Assembly (NCBI GenBank): GCA_026874595.1
Contig: CM049311.1
Location: 39,080,676-39,144,675 of the forward strand
DNA from: Sipunculus nudus
Taxonomy: Eukaryota > Annelida > Sipuncula > Golfingiida > Sipunculidae
Reading direction: 5' to 3'
DNA length: 64,000 nucleotides
Shown: one piece after another, positions 24,946 through 37,664 of the stretch
How the letters are laid out: each line of letters begins with the position of its first letter
Position numbering within the stretch: position 1 is the first letter of the stretch
Notes under the pieces: model-generated
Told to the model about the DNA's origin: nothing
Databases searched by the model: none
Seen by the model: the letters and a program-made list of their open reading frames with translations, nothing else
Translations under genes and position numbers: made by a program

Positions 24946-25385
24946 CTATTGTTGCGTGAGGGTAGCCCAAGCGGACTAGGCACAGTAGACCAAGAAGAGC
25001 AAGCATTAATAAACAGTCTTTAATAGATCGCCATAACTGGATACTACAGTAAACAATATAAAAATTACCATAAAGACTATTGTCTCTTATGTCCGTATGG
25101 TGGCGACACTGGCTGATGTGCCCACGTAACAGCTATCACAGGTGTCAACATAAACACAGCGCATGGGGCTGTTTGCATCGCGTGGTCAAAAACACTTGTC
25201 AATCAGGATATGCACTGACTGACTTAGCCCAAAAATGTAATACACGTTCCTGCTGCCTGAAACATAGCGTGTTGCGACGCACAATGCAAATACATGTGAT
25301 AGAATTTATAAAGTTAGCTTGTTCTTGCCTGGAGGACAAAATTCCAGTGTATATCTGTTACTGGTACCATTTTGTGTTCTGCTAA
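24946..25385 (+). other. GC-richer block, possibly a retroelement LTR fragment
   Basis: It starts TGTTGCGTGAGGG and holds a poly(A)-signal-like 'aagcattaataaacagtctttaatag' within the first 90 bp. It is clearly more GC-rich than its flanks. This is how some LTRs look, but I could not find a second LTR, a primer-binding site or a clean CA end. The 101-codon open frame inside has no recognisable motif. Confidence 0.2.
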
Positions 25386-25446
25386 AATATTGCTGCAGAG
25401 AAATAACCATCTTCATGGTGATCACTCAGTCATCATTCATGTTTTC

Positions 25447-25486
25447 TAATAATAATTATAATAATAATTATAATAATAATAATAAC
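25447..25486. repeat. (TAA)n-type microsatellite
   Basis: Alternating TAATAATAAT and TTATAATAAT units cover about 40 bp, just upstream of the large minisatellite. Confidence 0.9.
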
Positions 25487-25642
25487 AGTTGATTAATATG
25501 TACCCTCTCTATTGCATGTTCAGGTTTTACATACACTTTGTAAAATTGAAACTAAACTGAGGTTTTTCAGGTGTTTAAGATTAGGAATAAGTTCTTTAAT
25601 CATGTTTGATGATTGAACTTATGACAAAAGCAATCAATGGTA

Positions 25643-27095
25643 AATCATCAGTCAGTAATTTAATGTACCAGTCAGTGATCAGTTATCAGTCAGTAATTTT
25701 ATGTACCAGTCAGTGATCAGTTATCAGTCAGTAATTTCATGTACCAGTCAGTGATCAGTTATCAGTCAGTAATTTTATGTACCAGTCACTTATCATTTAT
25801 CAGTCAGTAATTTTATGTACCAGTCAGTGATCATTTATCAGTCAGTAATTTTATGTACCAGTCAGTGATCAGTTATCAGTCAGTAATTTAATGTACCAGT
25901 CAGTGATCAGTTATCAGTCAGTAATTTAATGTACCAGTCAGTGATCAGTTATCAGTCAGTAATTTTATGTACCAGTCAGTGATCAGTTATCAGTCAGTAA
26001 TTTTATGTACCAGTCAGTGATCAGTTATCAGTCAGTAATTTTATGTACCAGTCAGTGATCAGTTATCAGTCAGTAATTTTATGTACCAGTCAGTGATCAG
26101 TTATCAGTCAGTAATTTTATGTACCAGTCAGTGATCAGTTATCAGTCAGTAATTTCATGTACCAGTCACTTATCATTTATCAGTCAGGAATTTCATGTAC
26201 CAGTTAGTGATCAGTTATCAGTCAGTAATTTTATGTACCAGTCAGTGATCAGTTATCAGTCAGTAATTTCATGTACCAGTCACTTATCATTTATCAGTCA
26301 GGAATTTCATGTACCAGTTAGTGATCAGTTATCAGTCAGAAATTTCATGTACCAGTCAATAAACAATTATCTGTCAGTAATTTCATGTACCAGTCAATGA
26401 TCGATTATCAGTCAGTAATTTTATGTACCAGTCAGTGATCAGTTATCAGTCAGTAATTTCATGTACCAGTCACTTATCATTTATCAGTCAGGAATTTCAT
26501 GTACCAGTTAGTGATCAGTTATCAGTCAGGAATTTCATATACCAGTCAATAAACAATTATCTGTCAGTAATTTCATGTACCAGTCAATGATCGATTATCA
26601 GTCAGTAATTTTATGTACCAGTCAGTGATCAGTTATCAGTCAGTAATTTCATGTACCAGTCACTTATCATGTATCAGTCAGGAATTTCATGTACCAGTTA
26701 GTGATCAGTTATCAGTCAGGAATTTCATGTACCAGTCAATAAACAATTATCTGTCAGTAATTTCATGTACCAGTCAATGATCAATTATCAGTCAGTAATT
26801 TTATGTACCAGTCAGTGATCAGTTATCAGTCAGAAATTTCATGTACCAGTCACTTATCATGTATCAGTCAGGAATTTCATGTACCAGTTAATGATCAGTT
26901 ATCAGTCAGGAATTTCATGTACCAGTTAATGATCAGTTATCAGTCAGGAATTTCATGTACCAGTCAATAAACAATTATCTGTCAGTAATTTCATGAACCA
27001 GTCAATGATCGATTATCAGTCAGTAATTTCATGTACCAGTCAATGATCAATTATCAGTCAGTAATTTCATGTACCAGTCAATAAACAATTATCAG
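25643..27095 (+). repeat. 38-bp minisatellite array with 190-bp higher-order repeat
   Basis: About 38 copies of a 38-bp unit built from CAGTCAGTGATCAGTTATC, then AGTCAGTAATTTTATGTAC. The unit length is almost perfectly constant. A variant containing CACTTATCAT occurs at 25787, 26167, 26281, 26471, 26661 and 26851. Those distances are 380, 114, 190, 190 and 190 bp, all exact multiples of 38. The 3' half is therefore organised as a five-unit (190 bp) higher-order repeat. The 93-codon open frame at 26119-26400 is a product of the repetition. It lies in the 18 kb intron and ends at 'cagtcgaactaag'. Confidence 0.95.
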
Positions 27096-28640
27096 TCGAA
27101 CTAAGAGAAAGGAATTACATATGCAGGCCTGAGTTATTAATAATATTGCCAGATTGTTGTAACAGTAATATTTACATGGTCAAGTGCAACAATAAAACAA
27201 AAACTGTAACTTCTTTTCTGTCCACCAGGATTTGATATTTTTCTGATATTAGGCAAATACAGCTGAGTGAAGTAACCCATGGGGCCCTTTTTTTTCTTCT
27301 TTTCACAGAATGTTCGGCCCGGATTTTGAATTGATAAAGAAGCATGAATCTAATCTCAGTATTAGCATTCATGCATCATAATGACTTCCACAAGTTTATT
27401 GTACACAGCTATTACAGGCCTTCTCTGTCTTTAATCTGGTGATATAGCTGAGGCTTTGAATTAAGTAACAATGATCAGAAGCTTTTTAAACAGGACAGAA
27501 GTAATCACTGAACATGTACGTTGGACACTGAATGGGACTGTTTGTGTTATTTCTTTCCTTCTTGTTGTAATCTGCTGCCACTCAACACAGAAAGCTTGAT
27601 TAAATCTTAAAATAGATACACTGTTCATTGTATAAACAAGGTTTTATTGGGCATGGCAATTGATTTGTCCAGGCTATGGCTTTTTAATCATGTAACCTTT
27701 CCTCTCTAAATAAAGAGACTACCAGTATTTTTCTCAGAAAACTATATGTAAAATTATAGAATTTGAAATCCTGGGAGGTTTTACTTTAACTGAATTTCCA
27801 TGATTCCAGCCTTTGGTAATCCAAATATTAATATCCAGATTAAGTCATGTTCAAGTAGTTAGGACATCAGCCTGTTTAAGTCATTAATAATTCAGCCTTG
27901 GACAGTCTTAATCTGAATATGCTTATTAAGTCATGTTCTAGTAGTCAAGACATCAGTCTGTTTAAGTCATTAATACTTCAGCCTTATACAGTCAAAACTT
28001 GATTATCATAATTAAGTCATATAAAAATGGACAAACTCTTAAGATATTAGTCCATTTAGTCAGTGACTTGAGTCCATTACAGTCTCATCTGTAATCTATT
28101 GTAAGTCCAAGTTTAATTTTTGTATGTAAGATTAGATGACGAATGGACCCTCTGACTTAGCAATCCACAGTAATTTTCTCAGCTTAATTTAAAGCATACA
28201 TTTAACAAATGCTTTCTGGGTAGATTATATTTTTAATATTCACACATCATTATATAACCATGCAGGCAAGTGCCATGTAATTGAAACAGCTGCAAAACTG
28301 CTTGCTCAGCATGTTTTCATAAAAAAAAACAGTGCTGCAGACAAGTTGAAAGAACACACATATTTTACTGCTCACCCACACACGACCTGCTGGAAGATAA
28401 GAACTGGGAATGTATATTGAATTTCTGATGGTTCCCGCAAAGATGACCCTGCAGCGCTAGAGTGAGCACCCCTGGAAACGGTCTGCTGCGGCAGAAACTG
28501 TCCGTTATATTGCCCTGCTGCCAGACTGAGTAGATTAGCTATGCCAGTTTGTTGGGCCCTGTTACCAATTCCATTGTGTAGTTGGCACAAATTGCCAATA
28601 TTGTCAGATTTCTTTTACTTGTCATGCAATTTTCAGAACC
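27096..28640 (+). other. Intron with a local ~105 bp tandem duplication
   Basis: At about 27825-28065 a unit 'ttaagtcatgttc.agtagt.a.gacatcag.ctgtttaagtcattaat' is repeated twice plus a partial copy. A decayed family E-like 3' end (cagctgagtgaagtaacccatgg) is at 27260-27282. A GC-richer patch at 28370-28560 has no recognisable coding content. Confidence 0.45.
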
Positions 28641-28884
28641 TGGGAGAGAGACAATCTATTTTCCATGTGACTGTCATTGTCACCAGACAATAGGTGACAA
28701 TATGTACGGTGTTTTGTATCATAGTTTAACGAAGTCTGTTCTCTATTGATATTGACGTGAAGCGTCATCCTAAAGCGTTGACAGGTCTTGATTGTATATA
28801 TATATTGTGTATTCTTGTATGGAATCCCATCGGCTATCAGCTGATTTATCCGTGTCACGCATCGTGTGTAATTATTACATTTGG

Positions 28885-29586
28885 TATGTGGGTCGCCATG
28901 GTGACGCTAACAGTCAAACTAGGTCACATATATCCTTATATGGGACACTTGAGAAATAAGCCAATCAGAGAACCGGATTGCCGTACACAGTGAACAGGCG
29001 ATTGTGACGTCAGACTTCAAGAAGAGACGCTGAATGTTGATTCAGTTGGGTCTTGAAGCTTGAGGTGGCAGCACGCACGCACGGGAGTAGGAACATTGAA
29101 ACGCCAGGAACGGCATAGAAGCAAGCTTCTACATGAGGCAAGGACCCAGCTCATGAGAACTCAGCCGTGCTGCCGACAGAGCTTCGTATTGGCGATAAAG
29201 TGAAAGAGCGCTCGTCACCTGCCGGCCTATTTCAGCTTGACCTAGATACATAACCGCCGTAAGCCGTGAAACCATTGCTACACGAGCAAGGTCAAGGACT
29301 CTAAGCTCTACGTAAACAAAGAGCGCTATTGCATTCATGTGAACGTAAACCTACCCGGGTCGCTGACAAGCAAGATCAGTTGAAGATCGCTAAACTCAGA
29401 AAGACTAGATCTATATGGTACTAACCATACGCTAGATTCTACACAAAACAGTAACCAGAGATCTCTGAAGGAACTGGACTTTATGGTTTTTTTATACAAA
29501 CCATGGACTCAGTAAATATCCTGTAATTTTAATGTGAAGAACTGTCGTATTGACACATCAACGCACACACTCACATTTGTGTCTCT
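28885..29586 (+). promoter_or_regulatory. Candidate internal promoter and first exon in the 18 kb intron
   Basis: Four palindrome-type motifs cluster in 120 bp. They are an RFX-like X-box GTCGCCATGGTGAC (28892-28905), a perfect CArG box CCTTATATGG (28934-28943), a CCAATCAG box (28961-28968) and a full CRE TGACGTCA (29005-29012). The following ~570 bp are unusually CpG-rich for this window, free of the local repeat families, and end at a strong donor TCTCT|GTAAGTATT (29586/29587). No ATG frame reads through to that donor, so an exon here would be untranslated. It could give a TULP4 transcript spliced to 37665, or a non-coding RNA. Motif evidence only. Confidence 0.4.
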
Positions 29587-32500
29587 GTAAGTATTGTCTT
29601 GAATTATATTTGTGAATTTAACCTGATGTCTCATAGTTTCTATTGATCTGGGTGTATGATTGTCTGGTATTTTAATACACGTCCTTAAAAGAACCTGGAA
29701 ATGTCACCTGTAATGACCGGGATCTAATTTCTTGATGAGTGAAATCAAGTGGCGAGCGTAAACCCATCTTATGGTTTTATAGGATATATCCGTTGTAAAG
29801 TTTTCACGTTAAGTTAGGGGTGACAGTCATTTAGAAGATACAATGAAGGGTGTTCCAGCTGTGACTTGGCCACCCAAGATTGACTGAAAATGAGATGAGG
29901 TGTTTTAACAGAAAACGCGAAACTCGTGATCTACTTCAATGCCTTAGGTTGTCTTGAAAGTCCCTCCAGAGTACCTTAAACAACGGAAAAACCTTTACCA
30001 TCAGAGTGGTCTAAATTCTTAAGTATATAGTGCCTGAGGTTTCCTCTAGGGCAGTCATTACCGACACCATGCAACCAGCTTTTTATGCAAAGGTCAGATT
30101 ATCAGAAGTAATCAATAGTTATATTTACATGAGAGCTTGAACTGAAATGTTTCATCTCAAGATGATATTTTTTTTTAACCTGATTTAGCCACAATTAATA
30201 GCACTCAAAACATCACTTCCTCTGAGTCCACATTGTAAATTAGAATAGCCTATATGATTACATTAAGCTTACCCTGTTTCCCAATCAAATCTTGTAAGGG
30301 TTTCTTAATAATTCTTTATTCCGTTTAATATATGTTTAGTTTTCATATAAGGACTGTACCAACAGGACATGTTAACGCAGGATAAACTGTTGTTGGGTAT
30401 TTTTGCCAGCACAAGTTAAAACATTGGGGTCATTTGTGACATAGTGCCAGACGTGATGTCAACACACCCAAGATTACAGGCTTGGCCACACATATGCTAA
30501 CCAGGTCACATGGTAACTATTCTGTGAACTTGGAATTTTAATTTTTCCTGTTGTAAGGGAACCACATTCTGCATACCAAGTGGTTCATTAAAAATTGCTA
30601 CAGGCAAAATGAAAACATTTCCCAATGTTTTCACTTATGGTTTGCCAAGGAAACACAGATTCAGGGATTTTTAAACACATGTATTCATACAGTAATTCCT
30701 TAAAGACATGGAAATAATGGACTTTCAAATGCCAAATAAAACCCTTGAAAATTTTTGAAATTTTAAAGACATGGAAATAATGGACTTTCAAATTTCAAAT
30801 ATAAGCCTTGAAAATTTTAGAAATTTTAAATTCCTACTTTCAGATTCTATTAAATGTATTTTGCAGTGCTCATAATATTGTATGGCTGTTGTAACTGAAA
30901 ATTGTTGAACACTTTATAAATTTTATTTTAGTGTAGTTTGACTTTGAGCTGATCGAGCTAGTTGATTTTTTCAGATGTTTGCAACAAGTTTTATCTATCT
31001 AATATGGAAAGGTTTAAATCACTGCAGATTTTTTTTGAAGTACCTCAAACATTCAAAACTACAAGTGCACAAATATAGAGCTATATAATCACCAAGTGGA
31101 TACTAAGAGTGTACAGTTTCCCTAAAACATCTTGAAAACAACAATGACTGAGGAAATTTATACATTTCTCAGGCCACTTTTATTTCTAATGGTAATAATA
31201 TTGATTTTACCCTTTCATTTATTTATTGAAACAAATTAATTAGGACAGTATTTAAAGAGACCTCCAGACAGGTGAAGATAAAACAAAATTTTATATGCAG
31301 ATTCAGCAGGGAAATGTATCAGTTTTCCTTAAACCTTAAGCTTATAGTCTTTAATCATTTAAATAGTGTTTCAACCTACAGAGAAAAAGTCAGTAAAACC
31401 TATGGACCCGTTGCGGGAGTTGGGTCAAAAGAGCAGGCAGCATGTTTGGAATACATTTCTTGCAGAAAACACATAAAGAGCAAAACCTGGTCATGCCTGC
31501 TGTAACAGACAGTGGTAAATCAATCCCAGCCTGAAGCAAGAAACAGCCCAGCCTAAGCCAGCATTACTGATCTGTATCAATAAAGAGATATTCAAACAGC
31601 AACGGAGACCTAAAAGATTGACCTATTTTATCAACCCTATAATTTCTTAGGGCAACATTTACTTGTTTTTTATCCATAGCATAAGCAGCCATATTGATGT
31701 ATGACTAGAAATATGAACTTTAAACATTGATGTATTTCATTTAGGAAAATATCTTCATTTTTTTATATGTTGACTCTGGTACAGTTGTTTGATGTTTTAC
31801 TCAAAACATTATGTCAAGGAAATGTATTCTGATGTATGATATTTCTGTGATTTTTTCACAGTTTACTTGCAAATAGCAAGTTTCCTGTAACATGTTTCAC
31901 TAATTTCCTAGTAAATGGCTTATGTAACCATGTGCCACACAAACATGGTCTCATATTTAGAAACCTAAACAGACTCTTAGAAGACATAATCCCAGTCAAG
32001 AGCCAAAGGTGCCCCTGACTGCATCATCCCAGCCATTTTGGTAGTTTTGTAAATTTATAATTCCTAAATTTAAACAAAACCTGTTTTAGGTGGGGCAGTT
32101 TTAACCAGGTTTATAACCTTTTGTTAAAACCTTCTTGCCTAAAACTTGCCAACCGTGTCCCTAGTTTAATAGAGTGCAGGATCAATATTTTGATAAACAA
32201 ATTATATTCTTATAATCCATGCCAGGTAAGGGTTTGGTTATACCTGTGATTTTATAAAGAATACTTCATCTTTCCCTATCCTCACAAGGTGCTCCTTGGC
32301 TGTAAATTAATTCCCTCCTGTTTCAAATCCAGTTTGTAGACTACATCAATTGCATGAACAGCTATTGGTAAAGTTGCCCAATAGACTCAATCTAATTAGA
32401 TTAGAAGCTACAAAGATTAGACATATATTGAAAAGTTCTTTATCTAATCAATACACATATGGCTGAAATATCTGACACATTATTGGAGAACTTCAGTAAA

Positions 32501-33021
32501 AGGAAGATATTTTTTCTAAGTTTGATAACAGCCAATTACATTTAAGTTCACTGTGATGTTATTTGTTGCAGAGTGGTCAGAAAATATACACATTTAGTAT
32601 ATGGCTGCATGATCAGCCTGTAATGAATGAAGGGTTGGCTCTTTTACATAATCCTGGATAATGTGCTTTCACATTCCTGCATATATAGGGCCAGAAAACT
32701 ATAGGTCTTCAGACTGCTTGTATCAGTGACACAATTGCATTAACTTTGGTGTTCCTTATATTAATTAAATTCACTCAGAAGTCTAGATTCAGGTTATAAT
32801 TATCTTTATTGGTTTGCTGTGCCCTTCCCATCCAATTCCATCTCTGTACCTGAAATTTCTTCACCACATGGTGGAGGGGCAAATTTTCCTTTGACACCAT
32901 GGAAATTTTATTGGCTGAAATGTCTGCTTCAACAAAAATATATTTTTTGGGGTGATTTTTAAAGAAATTTTTTTTTAATGTGTTTTTCCCATACCTGGAG
33001 TACTCTAAATATGTGAAATAG

Positions 33022-33023
<2 letters not shown>
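29587..33023 (+). other. Intron, no gene recognised
   Basis: AT-rich. A short tandem pair, 'taaagacatggaaataatggactttcaaat', lies at about 30700-30795. No exon-like segment with matching phase was found. Confidence 0.45.

Positions 33024-33061
<38 letters not shown>
33024..33061. repeat. (TA)19 microsatellite
   Basis: Uninterrupted alternating TA of 38 bp, flanked by 'aatagg' and 'aagttg'. Confidence 0.97.
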
Positions 33062-33065
<4 letters not shown>

Positions 33066-33253
33066 TGATTTATTTACTTGAAAGATGCATGGATAGTGTT
33101 TTATCAGCGACCAAAATTATTCTGTTTTCCCCCAATGCAACAAGATTCTGACCAAAACTGTTCCAAGGTGTGACTCCCATAACAAGTGTATAGGACGTAA
33201 CTTACTGTGAGCATCGCAGGGTGTTAAGTTATATGTGACTTAAACTGATGACA

Positions 33254-33513
33254 GTTATTAACTCAGCTGACTTTAAGTCAACTGAGCTATAGCGATACTC
33301 CTTTGTCCATTGGCTGACTTTTGGTACGTCTTAGCATCCATCTGTCTGTCTGTCCATTAAACTGGCACATATTGAAACCATTGGAACTACAAATCCGAAA
33401 TTCAGCATACAGTTAGATGTCCCCAAAATCCCTTACCATACTGAAAATTTGGTCACTACGACTTTGTCCCTTCAAGATTAGAAAGAACATTATATGTCAA
33501 ATGTCAAAATTGT
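33254..33513 (+). mobile_element. Family E 5' fragment (decayed)
   Basis: It opens with CTCAGCTGAC ... GTCAACTGAGC, a hairpin like the family E start, followed by a CTGTCTGTC-type microsatellite and 'gtttgaaaccattggaactacaaatccgaaattc'. A second, better-preserved E start follows at 33516. This copy is therefore a truncated E into or next to which another E inserted. Confidence 0.55.
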
Positions 33514-36500
33514 TAGCTCAGCTGACTATAAGTCATCTGAGCTATAGTCGTGCTCCATTGTCCGTCGTCCGACTGTCTGTCCGTCCGTCCGTCAGTAAGT
33601 AGATGTGGCACGTTTTGAAACCGTAAGACCTAGGAATCCAAAATTGGGCATAATGTTAGATGTCCCCAAGATCTCCTACCAAGCCGAAAACTGGGTGTTT
33701 GCAACTTCGTTCCTTTGAGAAATTAAGGAAAATCCTCAATTTTTTATTAAAAACCTATTTTCACACTTCAGGACTGCCTAATATCAAAACCACTCATCTG
33801 TTTTACCTCATATTTACCATAAATATTCCTCTATATAGTTCCTATGTACATGCCAGAAATTATGTCTGTATTATTTAATTTAAAAAAGTTATGGGCCCAA
33901 ACATAATGCATTTTGTAAAAAATCAGAAAAGATATTTGATCACTTAACACAAAAAATGTTAATGCTATGGACCTTTTTTCCAGTAATATAACTTTAATTA
34001 ATCAAAATTAAATTGTATACCCAAAATTAGATGAAAATCTTTAAAATTTTTAAAAATATTAATAAAAATAAAAAATTGGTACCTTAAATTTTGCCCAACT
34101 TTGACCATGGCACGTTTTTTTCCTGTAAGTACTGTGGATTTAATTTTCTTCCCATGTTTTTGTTACCATTTTGTCTGTTAACACCAAAAATTTGAAACCA
34201 GTTGATCAAAAACTGTAGATTTTAATCAAGTTTTCAAGCACCATGTAACATATTGTTTACATCAAGCTAGTGTTATGCAGTTTGCAAGAGCTCAGCTCCC
34301 CAGCTTCAGCTCTAAGTTCCTTAAATTCGGCATACAGTTAGATGTCTCCAAAATGCCCTACCATGCCAAGAATTTGGTCACTATGACATTCGAGATATTA
34401 ATGAAAAATTTCATTTTTCCATTAAAAACCCATTGTTACATTTCAAGACTGCCTAATATCAAAACCACTGATCTGACTTTAATTATAAATAATATACATA
34501 TTTTTCATTCTCTATGCACATGCCAGAATGATGTCAGTATTGTGTAATTGTATCCGCCAAAACAGAGTTTTGCGGATACTATGTTTTCAGCTGGTCGCCG
34601 CCGCCGCCGCCGCCGCCGCGTAGGTGTCCGGAGAACTCCTCCGTAACCGCTGGGCGGAATTTTCCGAAACGCGGGATCATGTTCGGGTCACATGTGAACT
34701 GCTGCGCCCCGATTTTGTTTTGACCTCTGACCTTTCCTCTGCGCTCTGCGTCCGTTTGTGCGTCTGTTTCCACACATAAACCCACATATCTCGGGAACCG
34801 TTTGACCGATCAGGAAAATTTTTTTGCACAAATGTAGCCCTCGGAGAGCTTTATAACATACACCAAAAATGGTGGCGCCACCTGCAACCATGTTTGCACA
34901 GTGTCCATCTGTTCGTCTGCCTTGGGTTAAAATCACTCATATCTCTGCAGTGACTTGACTAATTCACCTGAAATTCGGCATGCGCAAACATCCTGGATAG
35001 CTTTTCTTATTTTATGACAGGTGGCGCCACCTACATTCACGTTTACGCTGCAGACATCCAAGCTCATATCTCGGGAACCGTTTGACCGATCAGGAAAATT
35101 CTTTTGCACAAATGTAGCCCTTGGAGAGCTTTATAACATACACCAAAAATGGTGCCGCTACCTGCAACCATGTTTGTACAGTGTCCATCTGTTTGTCTGC
35201 CTTGGGTTAAAATCACTCATATCTCTGCAGTGACTTGACTAATTCACCTGAAATTTGGCATGCGTATACATCCTGGATAGCTTTTCTGATTTTATGACAG
35301 GTGGCGCCACCTACATTCACGTTTACGCTGCAGACATCCAAGCTCATATCTCAGGAACCGTTTGATTGATCAGGAAAATTTTTTTGCACAAATGTAGCCC
35401 TTGGAGAGCTTTATAACATACACAAAAAATGGTGGCGCCACCTGCAACCATGTTTGCACAGTGTCCAGCTGTTCGTCTGCCTTGGGTTAAAATCACTCAT
35501 ATCTCTGCAGTGGTTTGACTAATTCACCTGAAATTCTGCATGCTTATACATCCTGGATAGCTTTTCTGATTTTATGACAGGTGGCGCCACCTACAATCAA
35601 GTTTACGCTGCAGACATCCAAGCTCATATCTAGGGAACCGTTTGACCAATTGGGCCAAAATTTTGCATGTGTATAGTTCTCACAAAGCTCTTTATCATAC
35701 GCTAAACTGGTGGCGCCACCTGCAACCCTTTTTTGCACAGCGTCCATCTGTTTGTCTGCCAAGGGCAAAAATCACTCATATACAATATAGTGGTTTGACT
35801 TATCTGCCTTAAATTTTGCATATGTATACAACTTGGACGGCTTTCTGGATTTTTTGGTAGGTAGCGCAACCTACATACACAATTTGGCTGCAGACATCCA
35901 TGCTGATATGCAACACTTCACCCGTTCCACTCTGATTTAGGCGGATACAAGTAGTCGCTTGTCGACTACCCGTATTCTAGTTGTTTTAAGTTATGGGCCC
36001 AAACATAATGCACTTTGTAAAAAATCAAGAAATATATTTACTCCCTTAACAAGAGCATTGCTGAAGCTAGAGATTTTTTTGTCAGGAATGTAACATTATT
36101 TAATCAAGATTCAATTGAATACCCAAAATTAGTTCTGAATTTTTCAAATTTATTTAGTATAAATATAAAATTAGTACCTTAAATTTTGCCCAACTGTGAC
36201 CATGGCACGTTTGTTTCCCGTGAGCACTGTTGATATAATTTTCATATCATGCACACATAAGCATTTCAGCTTTTTAGTTTAGAAAGCTGAAAGAAATCGG
36301 CCAAAAATTGTAGCTTTTATTAATGATTTTTATGAGACCCTGTCAGACTTTGGCTCTCTCCAGCCCCTCTTGAGTCACCTGTATGTTGACCTTGTTGACC
36401 TTTCATCAAATTATGCACGCTTGAGGCGAGGCATACATGGAATCCAGGCAGCTTATGGCAAGCCACAGTTGATCCAGGTGTCCAACCCAACTCATCTAGT

Positions 36501-37555
36501 AGTTTTAACCAAGAACATAACAAAAAACAATAAATTAATAAATTTTTATTGGTTTTTAATATCAAATTAAAGAAAAATAGAAAAGGAATTTGTTAGTTTA
36601 TAATAACAGGAAATTAACTTGCAGTTACTGATGATATAAGAATCTTGTATCGATGGGTAGAATGTCACATATTCCAAATAACACCATGCAGTCACCTATG
36701 GCATTTTTCAGTTCAATTTTAATGATAAAGAAGTAAATCATATTATTCATTACTAATCATTAGGGATCATATGAAGGAAATTAGACAAAGATGCAGTTGA
36801 TAATATTAATCTAGATTCCTGCTGTGTCTAGTGTGTACATTGATGTGAAATTAGTCCAAAATGAATTTTTTACAGTTATTTTTTAATATAAATAAAAGCC
36901 ATAAAACCGGGTACTTATGATCATTATTTAAATGTGTGAATTTTGTACATTATGGATTCTCAACACCATTGTTTGGTGAAAACTGAATAAATACCAGACA
37001 TGGTGGGAATACTTTGCAATTGTATTTAAATACAAATATGATTATTTACTCCATTAAAAAATTTCTTGCATATAGAATGGGAATTCAGGTAAAAATGAAA
37101 GTATATGAATACCAGTGCAAATACTTTCCAAATGTATTCATGAATGCATTCATGAATATATTCTTTAATATTATTTTAATAATCATTTCAGTTATATTTC
37201 ATTTTAAAAATCATACGATTCTCTTATTATTTTTAATAAAAATTATATCTGGGACAATATTTGTAATTTTTTTTAATAAATAGTTAAACTCTTATATTAT
37301 ATGTTCTGCTTCTAAGTTATATGGCCAAGTCAAAATCTGTGTGACAATAGTACTCCATTTGTTAATAAAATAAATGAAATCAATCCTCTTCCCTGTCTCC
37401 AAAGGTACTATCAAAATCATACATAAGTTAAACAACAACAACTCATAATACAGCTTATACTTATTACCACACAAAACCAGCATGTGCCTCATTTCTAAAT
37501 CATATTTTTTTATCATATATAACAGCTGAGCGCCGTGACCCATAGGTCCCTTGTT
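33514..37555 (+). mobile_element. Family E Helentron-like element, interrupted by A4
   Basis: The 5' hairpin is GCTCAGCTGAC-tataa-GTCatCTGAGC (33516-33542), followed by GTCCGTCCGTCCGTCAG. The 3' end is CAGCTGAGC (37523-37531), inverted relative to the start, then GACCCATAGGTC and CTTGTT (37550-37555). The interior has characteristic 'ttttcacacttcaggactgcctaatatcaaaaccact' and 'caaacataatgcattttgtaaaaaatcag' units. A family A element sits at 34549-35981. No coding capacity. Confidence 0.75.
34549..35981 (+). mobile_element. Family A Helentron-like element, complete copy A4
   Basis: The 5' hairpin starts GTATCCGCCAAAAC and is closed by GTTTTGCGGATAC. A (GCC)n tract follows near 34597-34620. 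TGACCTCTGACCT is at 34721-34733. Four ~280 bp tandem units follow, each with two ggtggcgccacct palindromes (about 34872, 35021, 35301, 35432, 35581, 35711). The 3' end has GGCGGATAC (35940-35948), a perfect 7-bp stem GTAGTCG-CTTGT-CGACTAC (35951-35969) and CTAG (35977-35980). It is 1.43 kb and non-coding. Confidence 0.88.
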
Positions 37556-37664
37556 TTTTATTCTCAAATATTCCCAGATTAGTCTTTATTAATAAGTATT
37601 TATTGATTTCTTCCTAAATTCTTTTTAATTTCTAATTAAATTTATTTCTAATGTCTCTAAACAG

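Noticed and set aside
26119-26400. 93-codon open frame of repeating YQSVIS units
   Set aside because: Direct translation of the 38-bp minisatellite; the frame shifts from unit to unit and has no gene context.
25643-27095. CRISPR-like regular repeats
   Set aside because: The units are contiguous without unique spacers and the DNA is clearly eukaryotic; it is a minisatellite.
28792-28812. TATATATATA near 28795 as a TATA box
   Set aside because: It is a simple TA run more than 100 bp upstream of the motif cluster, so it is not placed as a TATA box for the proposed promoter.
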